Below are positions 23,601 to 33,259 of a stretch of DNA of 64,000 nucleotides, in pieces. The stretch comes from Apoderus coryli (Eukaryota; Arthropoda; Insecta; Coleoptera; Attelabidae): NCBI GenBank assembly GCA_911728435.2, contig OU452198.1, positions 37,539,902 to 37,603,901 on the forward strand, read 5' to 3'. The translations under genes and the position numbers were made by a program. Under the pieces are notes generated by a model. It worked only from the letters and a program-made list of their open reading frames with translations. It ran no database searches and was not told where the DNA came from. Every line of letters begins with the position of its first letter. The stretch's first letter is position 1.

Positions 23601-26600
23601 ATGAGCTACTCAAAAGTACGTTTAATTTACTTTACTACTATGTGATTATTCTTATTATAATCCTTGACGCATGATGGTTTTATTGTTTGGGCACCTCTTT
23701 TTCCTGAATGTTGAATCATCTGGTGCTTGTGTTTCGTGCTAATCATGCGAACATATCTCTTGTCCTTCCATTTTGTGTTTTAGTGCATTTCTGGAACCAA
23801 ATGCCACTATAGTGGCATCCAGATGACTTATGCATGGTTTTCTGCCACCCATTATACACGAACGGAACAATATAACTGAGCCGACGCACATCTAGACCCC
23901 CTTTAAATGCATGCCAAATGTTACCACTAGTAGTTGGTCCGACACAAAAGATACCAAACGCCACTATAGTGGTATTTGGTCGCGAACGTGTTAAATACAT
24001 CACAAGCTTATTTTTTGGAGTTAGTGGAAAAAAGCTCTTCACTTCAAGTGTACTCAAATTGCAAAATTAAAAAAGTTTTTACTTTGTACTTAAAACTTTT
24101 TAAACTGCAACAGAAAATAGAATAATAAATCTACTCTTCAGGTCATCTCGATAGTGAAAACTACTTTTGGTAGAATTTGTATGTAAAATTTGATACTTCT
24201 CAATGAATTACCCCGACACATGATACCTAATTAGGAAATCGCAAGTCTCTAGTGCGAACAGTATGTAATTTTGATGGGAAATATACTCACCGAGATGATG
24301 TGGGATAACTTTTTTATTTTTTATTCTATTTCATGATTTTTTTCACTGGACGATAGAGCGAATCATTATAGAATTGCGCTGTCCTTCACGTCCTGATGGA
24401 ATGTTGAATGTTTACGTTTATGTTCTTGAATGTGACGGTTTTACTATCAACCCAAACACCCAGATCCCACAGACTTTTGCACTTTTCAAGGACGGCACCG
24501 ACAATGTTATAATCTACTGATAGTACACCATCGCTCCAACTCATGTAAGTCCTCCTGTAATCGGAGACAGTCTCTGTGATGCGGAATATCTTTAGGTAAT
24601 ATAAATGGAAAACAACAATGGAGCCAGAATACTCCCCTGTGGAGGGCTGGTAGCGATGAACACGTCTAACCTGAACTCTCCATACTCTACGTATGATGAT
24701 ATGGCCATCCTGCAGTCAGTTCTCAACCTAATTGAGCAATTTTGGGATGAATTAAAAAGATGCGCTCCTTATCGTCTCATCAAGCTTACAACTTTAGCAG
24801 AGCTCCGGTTAGGATTAAACGAAGCATATGAAGATGCTATTCGTCAAGAAAAAATAATCAATCTCATTGATTCGATGTCACGAAGACTTCAGGATGTTAT
24901 TGCGATGGAGAGGAAGCAGGAACTAAGCCCAGCTTCGTTTAACCGGCAGTGGTTCATTGAAAAATGAAAATGAAACGAGATATGCAGCTTTATCGACAAT
25001 CATGTTGCAACATGGATGTTTTCCATGTTTGTCCCACAGGATGTTTTAAACTTCCGACCGAAAAACATCATTTTGACTTATCCTAATGAATTGATCTATT
25101 GTCCAGTCAAAAAGAATCACTTATGCCACATGAAAACTGCTATAAAAATTTAGGTGCCGTTTTTTTGGCGGTGAGTTTATATTCTCATCTATCTGTTCCT
25201 GTTCATGATGGTCTTTTTAGTAAATTAAATTCTCTTGGTCAGATTTCCTCAAAATAAATAAAGCCTACATAACAAGGCAGGCTTTTGCTATTTATCGTTT
25301 TATCAAACAAACCTTTTATTTCGTAGATCTATTGGAATTTAGTTTAGTTTGCCACAGAAAAAAGACACAATAGATAAACCAATCCAAATGAAAGTCCTCA
25401 TATACTTTATATAATTTTTAAATTAATTTTAGAACTGGTTTGGTGAATCAGTTTCAACGGACAATATCGAATTCAGTATACGCAATCAGAATTACAAACT
25501 TGAAGCCGGTCCGACGGTGTCAGTGCGATTTTTTGTTAAGTTTAACCCAGCTGATACCATACCAAGTGTTAAATCCGTAAGTCTGAATGGTAAGTAAACA
25601 CGATTTGGTGTTGTTCAATCTAACACTGAAAATATCTGCAAACAGAATCAAGGTCGCAATGAACGTCGAGGACACTGAAACAAAATAGTGCATTGTTTGC
25701 TTTGGCATGGTAGTGTTGTCAATCAAATTTCCACATATTTCCAAACGTTCGTTTTCTTTTTACTAAATTTCCGCCTTTTACTTTTAGTAATTAACAAAAA
25801 AATAGGTACTATAATTATATTTAAAACAATGTTCTAAAAACATAAAAGGTGTGTTTAGGTTTAGGAGGATGATGAGATGACGGCACATGTATGCCCAGCT
25901 GTAGCTAGAACTAGATTTGCAACATGCTGTGACGGAGCTCTTCTACCAGCTAGTCTAAAAGCTCTCGTTATCAAACTGAACGTTCAAATTCAAGGAAGAT
26001 CAACTGACACAAATTGTTATGTATTAATTCAGCACAGCGTTTATAATTATTGAATTCTTTAGGAAGAAAGATCTGTTCTGAACGACAAGAGACAATAACC
26101 AGACCAACACCACCCACATTACATATTAGTCAGATTATACCACAAAAATCAAATTCTCAAGAACAATCGAGTAGCAATAGACCCAGTAGTAGACCTACTT
26201 CAAGTATTTCGAGTGGCAACAATAATTCGAATGGTAGACCTAGCAGCAGTGAAAGTCTTACGTTCATACCGAATACGAATCTTAACAGCAATACCGAAAA
26301 TTCAAGAGTAACGAGACCTACGAAAAGGTAAGGAATAAACAAATGACAGATCATTTAAACTTACCATTTAAACCACCATTTTAGGAGACCACAGATTCAA
26401 AGCCGTCCTACTTTCAATACAAGCTTCAGGTGTGTATAATTGAAATTTATTTGGTTTAAAATTTTATAATATAAAGTGAATTTCATACAAAGTTATCAAG
26501 AGGAGGGTGAAGACAGTGACGACAACCAAGATAATTTTTCTGGTGACTTGATGCACTTATTATCGACGCGAAGGCCATCAGTTGCGCCACGTACCGATAG

Positions 26601-29600
26601 CAGCACCAAGAAATGGGAATGTGGAATCGCGGGCATCAGACCAAATGCTCTTATAAGTAATGGAAAACACACATTTCCAGGTAATGATAACATCTTTTTG
26701 TTGACTATAAAGAAAATAACTAAATTTTCTGTCTAGTTTACTGCCAATAGCGTCATTTAAATATATAAAAGGGTAATCAATTTGTCACGATATAAATCCA
26801 AACGTTTGACGCCTATTTCTTAGTGAAGCATTATAAATATGTCATCAGTGGCAGCAGTGGAATGCTTCCTGCCTTGACCTCGCCTCCTTACCAGCTCTCC
26901 CGTTTGCCTCCATCGTGTAATATAATGATGTAATGTTGCTGTTGACTTGCCTAGCAGTTGGGCGACATCACTGTATGAGGGACCATGATCGATCATATCA
27001 CTGCCCTCACGACATCAATGGGTACTAAATCACCCATAATGAACCGTTTTACTATAGCAACAACAATTAACAACTTTTAAAAATACGAGTGTAAATGAAA
27101 TGCAACAACTGACAGATTTATGCAATAACATCGACACAATAATAAAAAGGTTAATTTTGATGCTGGGATGCCCATAAAATGCCAATATGCACCTTTTTAA
27201 TAAAACCTTTTAACTTCCTTAATAAGTGAGTTTCAAATTGAATAAAAAACCATTGTATATGTACGAAGGGATACAATCAGTACCAACACACTTTTTATGC
27301 TTCAACTTTGTATACTATTAATCACATCCTCTTCAGTGATATGTAAAAAAAATAAAATCGCCCCAATCCATATCCTTTTCATTTTGAACCGCAGAACTCA
27401 GATTGTAATTCCCATAAACCGAACCAAAATACTTTCTGGATCACAGTAAGTATGGGCATCGTCAGTCATTTCTCTCGACCATCCGCGATATCAGACTTAT
27501 TACAGATGAAGGACCAAAAACTCATTGGATCATTTTTGAAATTTTGTTCGATTGAATACTTATGGTGCTCGTACTCTAACTCAGTTTGAGATTTAATAGT
27601 TTTACGTAAAGAAATAAATTCAGAAGAGAGAAAGCAGTTAGTTTTTCCTTTAGCAATCATAGCATGAATACGATTTTTCTTCCTAATTTTTCTTTTCAAG
27701 TCAATAGTTAATATTATGTTACAGGGATTAAGACAACTTTGACCGTTCGACTAATTTTGACGGTGTGTATATGCTAAATATATTCACGTCCTAGGGTTGG
27801 ACGACTTCATGAAATTGAAAATTTTCCTATTTAATTTTTTTCTTAAGTTATGTCAACTATTCTATAGATGCATTAGATATCCTCAAGACGTTCGGGATGG
27901 CTACAATAATTTTTTTTTGTAGGTCAGTGGCCATGGCATGCAGCTCTGTACCTCTCCAAACAGATTCAATTACAATATATTTGTGGCGGAACACTAATTT
28001 CTCCTCAACACTTGGTAACAGCAGCCCATTGTGTTACTAAAACAAATTCCAATAAAGTTGTCAATAACAATCACCTACTTGTTTATCTAGGTAAGCATTA
28101 AAATAAACTTACATTCCTACTTTCTAAATTTATTTAGTCGCTCGAGGTAATAGTAAGTTGAACCTTAAAAATATCCATGGATCCGCTCTCACGCAACTAA
28201 CAAATTCAAGGAAATCGAGCAACAAAACTCGATGTCAATGTTCGAAAAACTTGGATGCTGTAGGAACAAAGCCATTCTGCGCAAAGTTTGTGCGGTGGAA
28301 GGGTATATGAAAGAGATCAAAGCTTCTGCTATGTCTAGGGGAACCATTCTCGGTAAACAATTGAGAAATTGAAAGTGCATTGTTTAGAATCTTGTATAGT
28401 ACAGTCAGATCTCGGACGACTCTACGGACTCCCAATGCGGTAAATCCAATTCACCCAGCAGCATGTCAGTTAAAAATGTAATTAACTGGTCGTTCACGGC
28501 CAACCTTAAAGTCAACATACCTTAGAAAGCAGTGCTGAACCCTCTCGATATAGGCAGTGTGTCATCCATACAATGAACACCACACTGCAGTGCCATACTT
28601 CAAGTGCAGCCTCACGAGCTGTGTGTACCGCGTCTTGATGGTGTTATATTAGTGAAGTCCACAGAGCAACGTCTGATAAAGCCCAACATCTTAGTTGCTT
28701 TTGATTCTGATATGATATAGTTCACCAAGGATTTAAACTCCAGAGCCATCTGACCAATGAAATATGCAAAAGTGGATCTCTGAAACTGACACAAAAGCAC
28801 TTTGACACATTCACCTCCAGCCCGTTCGACTCACACCAATGCACAAAGCGGATGATGTCATCCTGAATGAGGCAACTATCACCATCAATACGCCTAGCGA
28901 AGAGCTTAATCTCGCTGTAAATAAAACACTGTTTAATATCATTGATAAACAAAGTTAATAGCAAGCGATCCAAATGGGAGCCTTCAGGAACACCATAGGA
29001 AACATGTAGCTCTTCGCCCAAATCATCAAGGGTAGATAGTAGATAGCCCCATAATTCCGAGCTTATGGATCACAAGCTGATGGAATACTGCCGAAAGCCT
29101 TGAAGAATTGGATATATTATATCGCAATGCAAACTTTCACTATGTCCTTTTTTGTTTTAAGTGTATATCTATCATATCTCAATTGATAACCATGTCCATA
29201 TGACGAGTCTCTCTTGACCAGTTTGTTTGATTTCATTAATTAATTCATCCATCTTGGCTATTAAGTAGTAATATATTTATCTGTTTAGGAAAACATAGTT
29301 TAATATCGTTTGGCCCAGATGTCCAAGATCGTACAGTTGATGAAATCTACATACATCCTCAGTACAATTTCAGAGTGTACTATAATGACATTGCAATCTT
29401 GAAATTGTCAAAACCTGTTGAAAACACAGACTATGTTAGATCATGTTGTCTTTGGGATGAAGACAATACCACGGAGTTAGAAGACATTGTTGGGAAAGAA
29501 GGTAAATATCTCTTATCAGAATTTATGACGCTCAAAAAGGGTGTCGCAGTGCATTTTAATTACTTTATCTACGCCAGTGTCACTGTGACATATTTATCAT

Positions 29601-32600
29601 TTTCATTTGGGTGTCATTATGCCCTTCATAATAATAAAAGACGGACAAAAAGAAAGTTAGTTACTAAGTACTTTACTTATTGTTATTGTTGTGCAATGCC
29701 TTCGATATCCGAAGGGACACTCTCAGAATCAGAATCACTTATAATACTTTTTCTATTGAATGTATTGAACGCAAATAATGACGTTGTCAAAGTAAACCGA
29801 ATGGTTTTGAATTTTTATTTACGAAACCGTTTCTGATATTTTAAATAAATCGAAGCTATGCAAAGAGATCTATTTGAACTGTCGTAGATTGATTAAATGT
29901 TCGATATGAACTCTTGTTAATGAAACTTGTGTACATAAACTACTGGCGTTTCATTATGATGTTCATATCGAACTAGTATAGTATTAATAACTATAATACA
30001 ATGTTTTTAAGGAACTGTAATTGGATGGGGACTGGACGAGAATAGACAACTGTCGAGCGAACTGTTGCAAGCCCAAATCCCAGTTGTGTCCACTGCCAAA
30101 TGTCTTTACTCAAATCGCGAGTTTTTCTCACAGCTTAGTTATGAGGGTAATTTCTGCGCAGGCGATAGAAACGGTAAGATATTCAAGGTGTTTCAGGTTT
30201 TGATGGTGTGTTTCACTATCACTTTAACACCCGTTCGCAAACAATTTTAAAACCAGCCTCACAATGCTTCCTGATTTCTGTCAATAGCCAATAATCAAAT
30301 TTCCGGGATTTTCGACATATTTCATATTATGGATCATTTATTTCCACGCCGCTTACCAATATCTTGATGTCTGCTATCTCTATTTTGTTTTTAACTATTG
30401 ACAAAATATTGAATAGATCCTGTTTAGAACAAGTTGCAGGACCACTGCGACTTCTTGAGGGTTTATTTTGCCTCATCAATAATTATTTTGCTAGGAGAGT
30501 TTTTAGTGCCGCTGATGGAGGGCTACTTCATCAAATGTCGCAAATCTGCTTGTATGGCTGGACAGAAACACAATACATATTCCGCCGTTTCATTACTCTC
30601 CAGGTACAACTTCATGAGATAATGATTCAAAACGACAATACCCAATGGATAATCCTAAAAACAATCAAATGAAATCTACTCATAACCTCTTGATTTCGAT
30701 GGCTAGGGCGATAATTTATATATCATATAGTCCTATTAGAAAGAAGATCGATTGCATAAGCTGCCAATGTAATAATCACCAAATTATTACTCTGACAAAG
30801 AGAGGTTAAGTGCTTTTGATTTTAGGAAATCCTCAGAATGTTTTCGCCTGTTATGCTTTAAAATAACAGGCACTGGCGACATCATGTAATTGAAAGTTAT
30901 AATCTGACTTATGAAGATATTTTGAAAGTTATTCTACCAGCCCCAGATTAAATTAAACTCAAGACATCTAAAAAAACTCTTTTCTGGAGTTGGAGACCCT
31001 TAAAATCGATATTGCCAAAATGTTAAAAGAAGCAGAAAGATATTTTTCCTTAATTTTGAACTATTAACAGTTACTGTTGTATGATTACTTATAAATCAAA
31101 TTACTATAAATGAAATACTTTACTTCTCGGGATCACCGACAATAAATCGAGCTTCAAGCGTGGCTAAAGCCAAATCTAAAAGTGACCTTACTGCTTCCAC
31201 AATGAAACTGTTAGATATAGGGCCTCAAGAGGTACACCACTTTTGTGGTCACTTCTACTGGACGACCTGCTAACAGGACTGGAGCGAGAGGGGATAGAGT
31301 TTCAAGCATACGCTGATGATCTGGTCATACTATCCAGATCAAGTTCTGAAAGAATCGTTTCTTCTAGAACTCAAGCTACCCTGAATATAATTCAGGGATG
31401 GTGTCAGTGGGAGCAGATGTCCGTAAGTCCCAGCAAAACCATAATTGTACCTTTCACTCGGAATAGGAAGCTGGACTGCCTAATTACACTTTCTTTCGAT
31501 GGAAAGAATATACCATATGAGACAGAGGCGAAATACTAGACAAAACGCTCAACTGGAATGCTCATCTGGAACAGGCTCTACAAAAAGGAAGACTGTGCTT
31601 ATGGGCATGTCGACGGATCTGTGGAAAGTCGTGGGGAATGAAACCCAAACAAATCTACTGGATATACGTTATGGTCATATGACCAATAATAACGTATATG
31701 GAGCAGTTGCTTGGTGGACGAAAGCCTTACAGCCAAGGACCCAAGCAAAACTATCTGTTTTGCAGAGACAAACTTGTTTGGCTATTGCTGGTGCATTATC
31801 CATCACACCGTCAGCAGCTATGGACTTACTCCTGGATTTAACTCCTCTTCATATAGTTCTGGAGAAAGAAGCCAGGTATATGAACTCTGATGTAATGCCT
31901 CCAGCAATAACTATACCATCTGTCTTATAAAACTCTGTTACCCAGTAGAGATCAATGGGGGGGAGTTGCAAACTGCGGACTATTGCTGGTTTACTGATGG
32001 CTCAAAGATAAACTCAGGTACAGGTGCCGGAGTTTACGGAAGCAGACCCAAGACAAACATTTCTCAATGTCTGGGTTCTCACGCTACTGTCTGTATTCCA
32101 GGCACAAGTTCTGGTCACTGATCTGTGTGCTCAGGAGCTCGAGCAGGAACACTGTGCGCGGAAGTCAATAAAAATTTTCCCTTGCTCAGTTTTGTATAAA
32201 TTTCTCATTGCTTATAACTAAATATCTGCTTCCTTTTGAGTTCCATACGAAACATAAATTTACTTACGCGGGCCCGATATGTATGTTGACTTCGACTTTT
32301 GAATATAAATTATATCGATTTCGATATAAACTAATTATATTAGCATAAGAGGATGTAGTGTAGTTGTCAGCGATGGCTTCGTGAATGGTCATATTTGTCC
32401 TGATTGATCTTTTTCTTTTCTTTGGTGAAATATATGTTTTGTATAATAATTAATAATTGTTAGACAATAAAGTTCATTACTGTTATTGATACTTGACTAA
32501 CTAAATTCACGGTATTCCACATTAATTAGTATTCAAACGGATAAACAAAGTTCATTGTGTACTTGTAGGTACGTCAGTTTGTAATGGAGACTCTGGAGGC

Positions 32601-32780
32601 GGCATGGTATTCCCCAAAAAAGGTACAACTGGTCAAAATACCGTATGGCGGCTAAGAGGGATTGTTTCAGTTGGTGTATCCTACAGAGGTCAAAGTTTAT
32701 GTGACGTCAATCAATATTCAATGTTTACCGATGTTGCAAAGTTTCTTCCGTGGATTAAGCGCATTAGTAAGTTAAGTTAA
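17693..32780 (+). CDS. gd: Gastrulation-defective-like secreted serine protease (nine coding exons, complete)
   Basis: CDS exons: 17693-17902, 25433-25589, 26063-26327, 26385-26429, 26493-26680, 27923-28090, 29289-29501, 30012-30173, 32569-32780. Phases agree throughout and sum to 1620 nt (539 aa). A tttcag acceptor at 17686 precedes the ATG, and a strong donor CAGAG|GTGAGT at 17238 suggests a 5' UTR exon. The protein has a signal peptide (residues 1 to about 20), a GD N-terminal domain (LLGNWFGES, VSVRFFVKFNPAD), a Ser/Asn/Pro-rich linker from exons 3-5, and a trypsin-fold domain from LISNG. Catalytic His is in TAAHC (28027-28029), Asp in NDIAILKL (29387-29389), Ser in CNGDSGGG (32592-32594). 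Drosophila Gd acts in the dorsoventral Toll-activating cascade. The residue before LISNG is Ala, not Arg/Lys, and the S1-pocket 189 position reads Ser. AATAAA at 32792-32797. Exon 5's acceptor (26491-26492) is the weakest. Confidence 0.88.
19344..22151 (-). CDS. LINE ORF2: endonuclease and reverse transcriptase
   Basis: 935 aa, uninterrupted. The N-terminus carries an apurinic-type endonuclease (GHLNVRSLLPKL, GLSETWLDE, GDFNINTLD, SDHLPVMCTL). Next come a linker and reverse transcriptase with DLRPISILPAISKIFER, GFRRGHSCSTAL, LVLLDYSKAFDRVDHDLL, CGVPQGSILGPMLFSLY and the catalytic LYADDTQLY. A C-terminal domain ends RLYNVLPGDVSG. The protein nicks target DNA and primes reverse transcription there. 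Start at ATG 22151, 52 bp after the ORF1 stop. An intact frame of this length argues for a recent insertion. Confidence 0.93.
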   Translation of the reverse strand: MDVFNIGHLNVRSLLPKLAQFKSYVLDKGFDVIGLSETWLDERTPDDLLIIDGYSIIRHDCSRGRGGGVLLYVRNTINFSEFLNLDVLHAEQIWIRFRVGTLTHIISLLYRPPGLTGATEFLSEFEENVSRCLVDANQLICIGDFNINTLDMHCNFAQRFLSILSDYGLTQLIDEPTRHGPSTASLLDLIICSDVSCVRSVVVDHSIDLSDHLPVMCTLQTQIVKPKPFFYTFRDFRRFDQDLFYNDLMNMPFYNIFYVNNIDDKVALFNQYLLEVFDRYAPIKTVRISKKRAPWLSPALKNLQRQRQKALAKYKRSRSVGDWDEYKRIRNLVTSETRNAKKRYLEHSIREGSPRQNWKLLRELNVCSGDRVSLPPTLGNADAINDFFVDIHNNPPDKDTVRFYLSNYLKPNVKFEFRMANYDEISDALLKIKSNAVGHDGISADMLVRSCPYIVPIILHLVNFSIETWSFPLSWRQANIIPIPKNKSPSVLKDLRPISILPAISKIFERILHNQIREYLDEYGLLPEVQSGFRRGHSCSTALSSVLDDALLEADRGRLTALVLLDYSKAFDRVDHDLLLAILNYLGFGDRALNLLGMYLSDRSQAVLLGGEMSRRRVLGCGVPQGSILGPMLFSLYTSQFIGVLRHCSAHLYADDTQLYMSFRPDNMVDVVRLINDDLGRLVEISNKHCLTMNPTKTQLLLLGARRARLDCSAGLRLDLAGFELKCVNVVKSLGLHIDADLRFSEHVSACIKKAFCNLKLIYGQRALLSRSMKKMLCDSLVLSHFNFGDVVYGPCLLGVDERRIQLMQNSCIRLIAGIRGRERGVSAKISELGWLRMDQRRLLHSLVFYNKIIHNKIPTYLFNKIEFRSSAHPINTRNARIITPPLHYTALFERSFSYSVSRLYNVLPGDVSGLSGHRFKSMVRKLIVSNSLAC
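22204..23259 (-). CDS. LINE ORF1 with PHD-like zinc finger and coiled coil
   Basis: 351 aa, uninterrupted, starting ATG 23259. The N-terminus has the Cys/His pattern of a PHD finger (CKLCNQKLG...C..VCQQWAHLTC...W.CKKC). A low-complexity region follows, then a heptad-like coiled coil around residues 125-185 (LAKKIDSFEESL, LKRENEQLRGTVNSL), then a C-terminal part (NVIVRGL...GVPSAEMCG...LLVTFADIKSKNRVLEERK) like the RNA-binding region of jockey/CR1 ORF1 proteins. Its likely role is binding element RNA. It lies directly upstream of ORF2 on the same strand. Confidence 0.85.
   Translation of the reverse strand: MSCKLCNQKLGKTNFRIQCAGVCQQWAHLTCAGYKRDDVTGPKRREVVWTCKKCQGGSSSTNSQISDDDEDFNVSNNIKMRGASPNNSGRRSALLFPRERTPVISDEGALCGVSQAAQLASTSNLEAVIDKLAKKIDSFEESLSFHNHGIEEIRGILKQVVAENKSLKRENEQLRGTVNSLQTEVNAIRRTITVQKEAVKRSTNVIVRGLHQDGCSEAEEVTKLFRCMGVPSAEMCGISVKKLPSRTGIGPLLVTFADIKSKNRVLEERKRVGELNSVNLELPGPGRRIYINEDMSKELRDLFYKARQLRGCGYKYVWYKDGQVFCRKSDVSRITKIDNIEQVETLKTCNE
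24390..24655 (-). pseudogene. jockey-like reverse transcriptase scrap
   Basis: The minus strand reads PPQGSILAPLLFSIYI, a decayed GVPQGSILGPLLF motif, followed by remnants of the next RT block with several stops and frameshifts. It abuts the Tc1 fragment on its right. Confidence 0.5.
24720..24967 (+). pseudogene. Tc1-like transposase C-terminal fragment
   Basis: Reads LIEQFWDELKRCAPYR, TLAELRLGLNEAYEDAI and IINLIDSMSRRLQDVIA, matching the end of Tc1-type transposases (NLWDELKR...TLxEL...I..LI.SMP.R...VI). Only the last DDE motif region is kept. The ORF is open to 24967 but has no start of its own. Confidence 0.7.
26790..27040 (-). pseudogene. Tc1-like transposase N-terminal DNA-binding fragment
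   Basis: With one frameshift the minus strand reads MGDLVPIDVVRAV, then IDHGPSYSDVAQLLGKS, TLHHYITRWRQTGELVRRRG. This is the paired-type helix-turn-helix of Tc1 transposases. It sits in protease intron 5, opposite in strand to the 24720-24967 fragment, so the two are probably separate relics. Confidence 0.55.
27280..27720 (-). pseudogene. LINE ORF2 linker fragment
   Basis: Open piece 27699-27466 (RKTIKSQTELEYEHHKYSIE, FKNDPMSFWSFI) resembles the segment between endonuclease and RT in jockey-type ORF2. It is broken downstream. In protease intron 5. Confidence 0.45.
28150..29040 (-). pseudogene. jockey-like RT 3' fragment
   Basis: Pieces read SYGVPEGSHLDRLLLTLFIND, FVHWCESNGLEVNVSKC and MGVRRVVRDLTVLYKILNN, in frames that shift several times. 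This is the second half of a LINE reverse transcriptase plus its C-terminal domain. The wording is close to the fragments at 39790-40860 and 57700-58720, suggesting one family. In protease intron 6. Confidence 0.6.
31190..32170 (+). pseudogene. R1/I-group LINE fragment with RT and RNase H remnants
   Basis: Reads TPLLWSLLLDDLLTGLE, FQAYADDLVILSR (catalytic YADD), MSVSPSKTIIVPFTR, then after frameshifts AVAWWTKALQPRTQAKL and QTCLAIAGALSITPSAAM. Near 31980 it reads YCWFTDGSKINSGTGAGVYG, the TDGSK motif of a LINE RNase H domain. An RNase H domain sets it apart from the CR1/jockey copies nearby. In protease intron 8, same strand as the gene. Confidence 0.65.
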
Positions 32781-32925
32781 TCGAATTGTATAATAAACTG
32801 ATATGTACCTAATAGAAATATATACTTTTATAAATTTGTTTTATTTCATTTAATGACATTTCTATTACTTTAAATTTAATTATCCTAAACAAAAAATTAC
32901 AATTCTTACACTATTACTGTATGTC

Positions 32926-33259
32926 CTAATGAGAATACACAAACCGCCCTTTCAATATTCGGTTCATTATAACTCTTCTTCCACCTGGTGTTGACATTCT
33001 TTTTGCCCATCCGTGTTTTTTTATTCTTTTCCTTTCTGAAGGACGAGGAAAAGTCACTCTAATTATGTTTCTTGTTGCTATAGAGAATAAGCCACCCGGA
33101 CTGACTACTGGTGCCGATAATGGAGTTAAATTCGAAGCATTTTGCGGTGCTATTCTGTTAAAAGGACGATATTTAATGAATACATTATAAAAATATTGAA
33201 TGTCTAATTTACCTTGCTATGCTAAGGAAATTTTGCACAAAACGCGTGAATAGAGACAT
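32926..33259 (-). CDS. mRpL34: mitochondrial ribosomal protein L34 (two exons, complete)
   Basis: Exon 1 33259-33213 ([15 protein letters not shown]), exon 2 33154-32926, joined in phase 2 across a 58-bp GT-AG intron: 276 nt, 91 aa, stop TAG at 32926-32928. The N-terminus is basic and hydrophobic, as for a mitochondrial targeting peptide. The C-terminal 40 residues follow the bacterial L34 pattern FxRPSxRKRxxxHGxxxRMSTxxGRR: here [36 protein letters not shown], ending FVYSH. L34 is a small protein of the mitochondrial large ribosomal subunit. The gene converges on the protease gene: stops are 145 bp apart and the poly(A) signals (32792-32797 plus, 32840-32845 minus) are about 40 bp apart. Confidence 0.9.

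Larger units (their letters stand above)
19118..23620 (-). mobile_element. non-LTR retrotransposon (CR1/jockey group), apparently near full length
   Basis: Minus-strand element with ORF1 (23259-22204) and ORF2 (22151-19344), both open, plus a 3' UTR ending in an (ATT)n repeat at about 19118-19137 preceded by AATAAAG. The 5' UTR reaches to about 23620, where piggyBac-like sequence resumes; the exact 5' joint and target duplication were not resolved. It sits in the first large intron of the protease gene, in the opposite orientation. Confidence 0.85.
18385..23990 (-). mobile_element. piggyBac-like transposon, internally gutted and interrupted by a LINE
   Basis: TTAA at 18381-18384 is followed by CACGTTGACGACCGTC. 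The other end is the complement of CACGTTCGCGACCAAATACC, followed by TTAA at 23991-23994; TTAA duplications are diagnostic of piggyBac. Near 18690-18800 the minus strand reads a Cys-rich C-terminus (YCCPMCQDSPGLC..DPCF..WH), the piggyBac zinc-binding tail. A frameshifted piece continues at 18834-19025, and a further open stretch is at 23743-24057. Only about 1.1 kb of piggyBac sequence flanks the LINE, so most of the transposase is gone. Palindromic CCACTATAGTGG-type sites recur near both ends. Confidence 0.75.
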
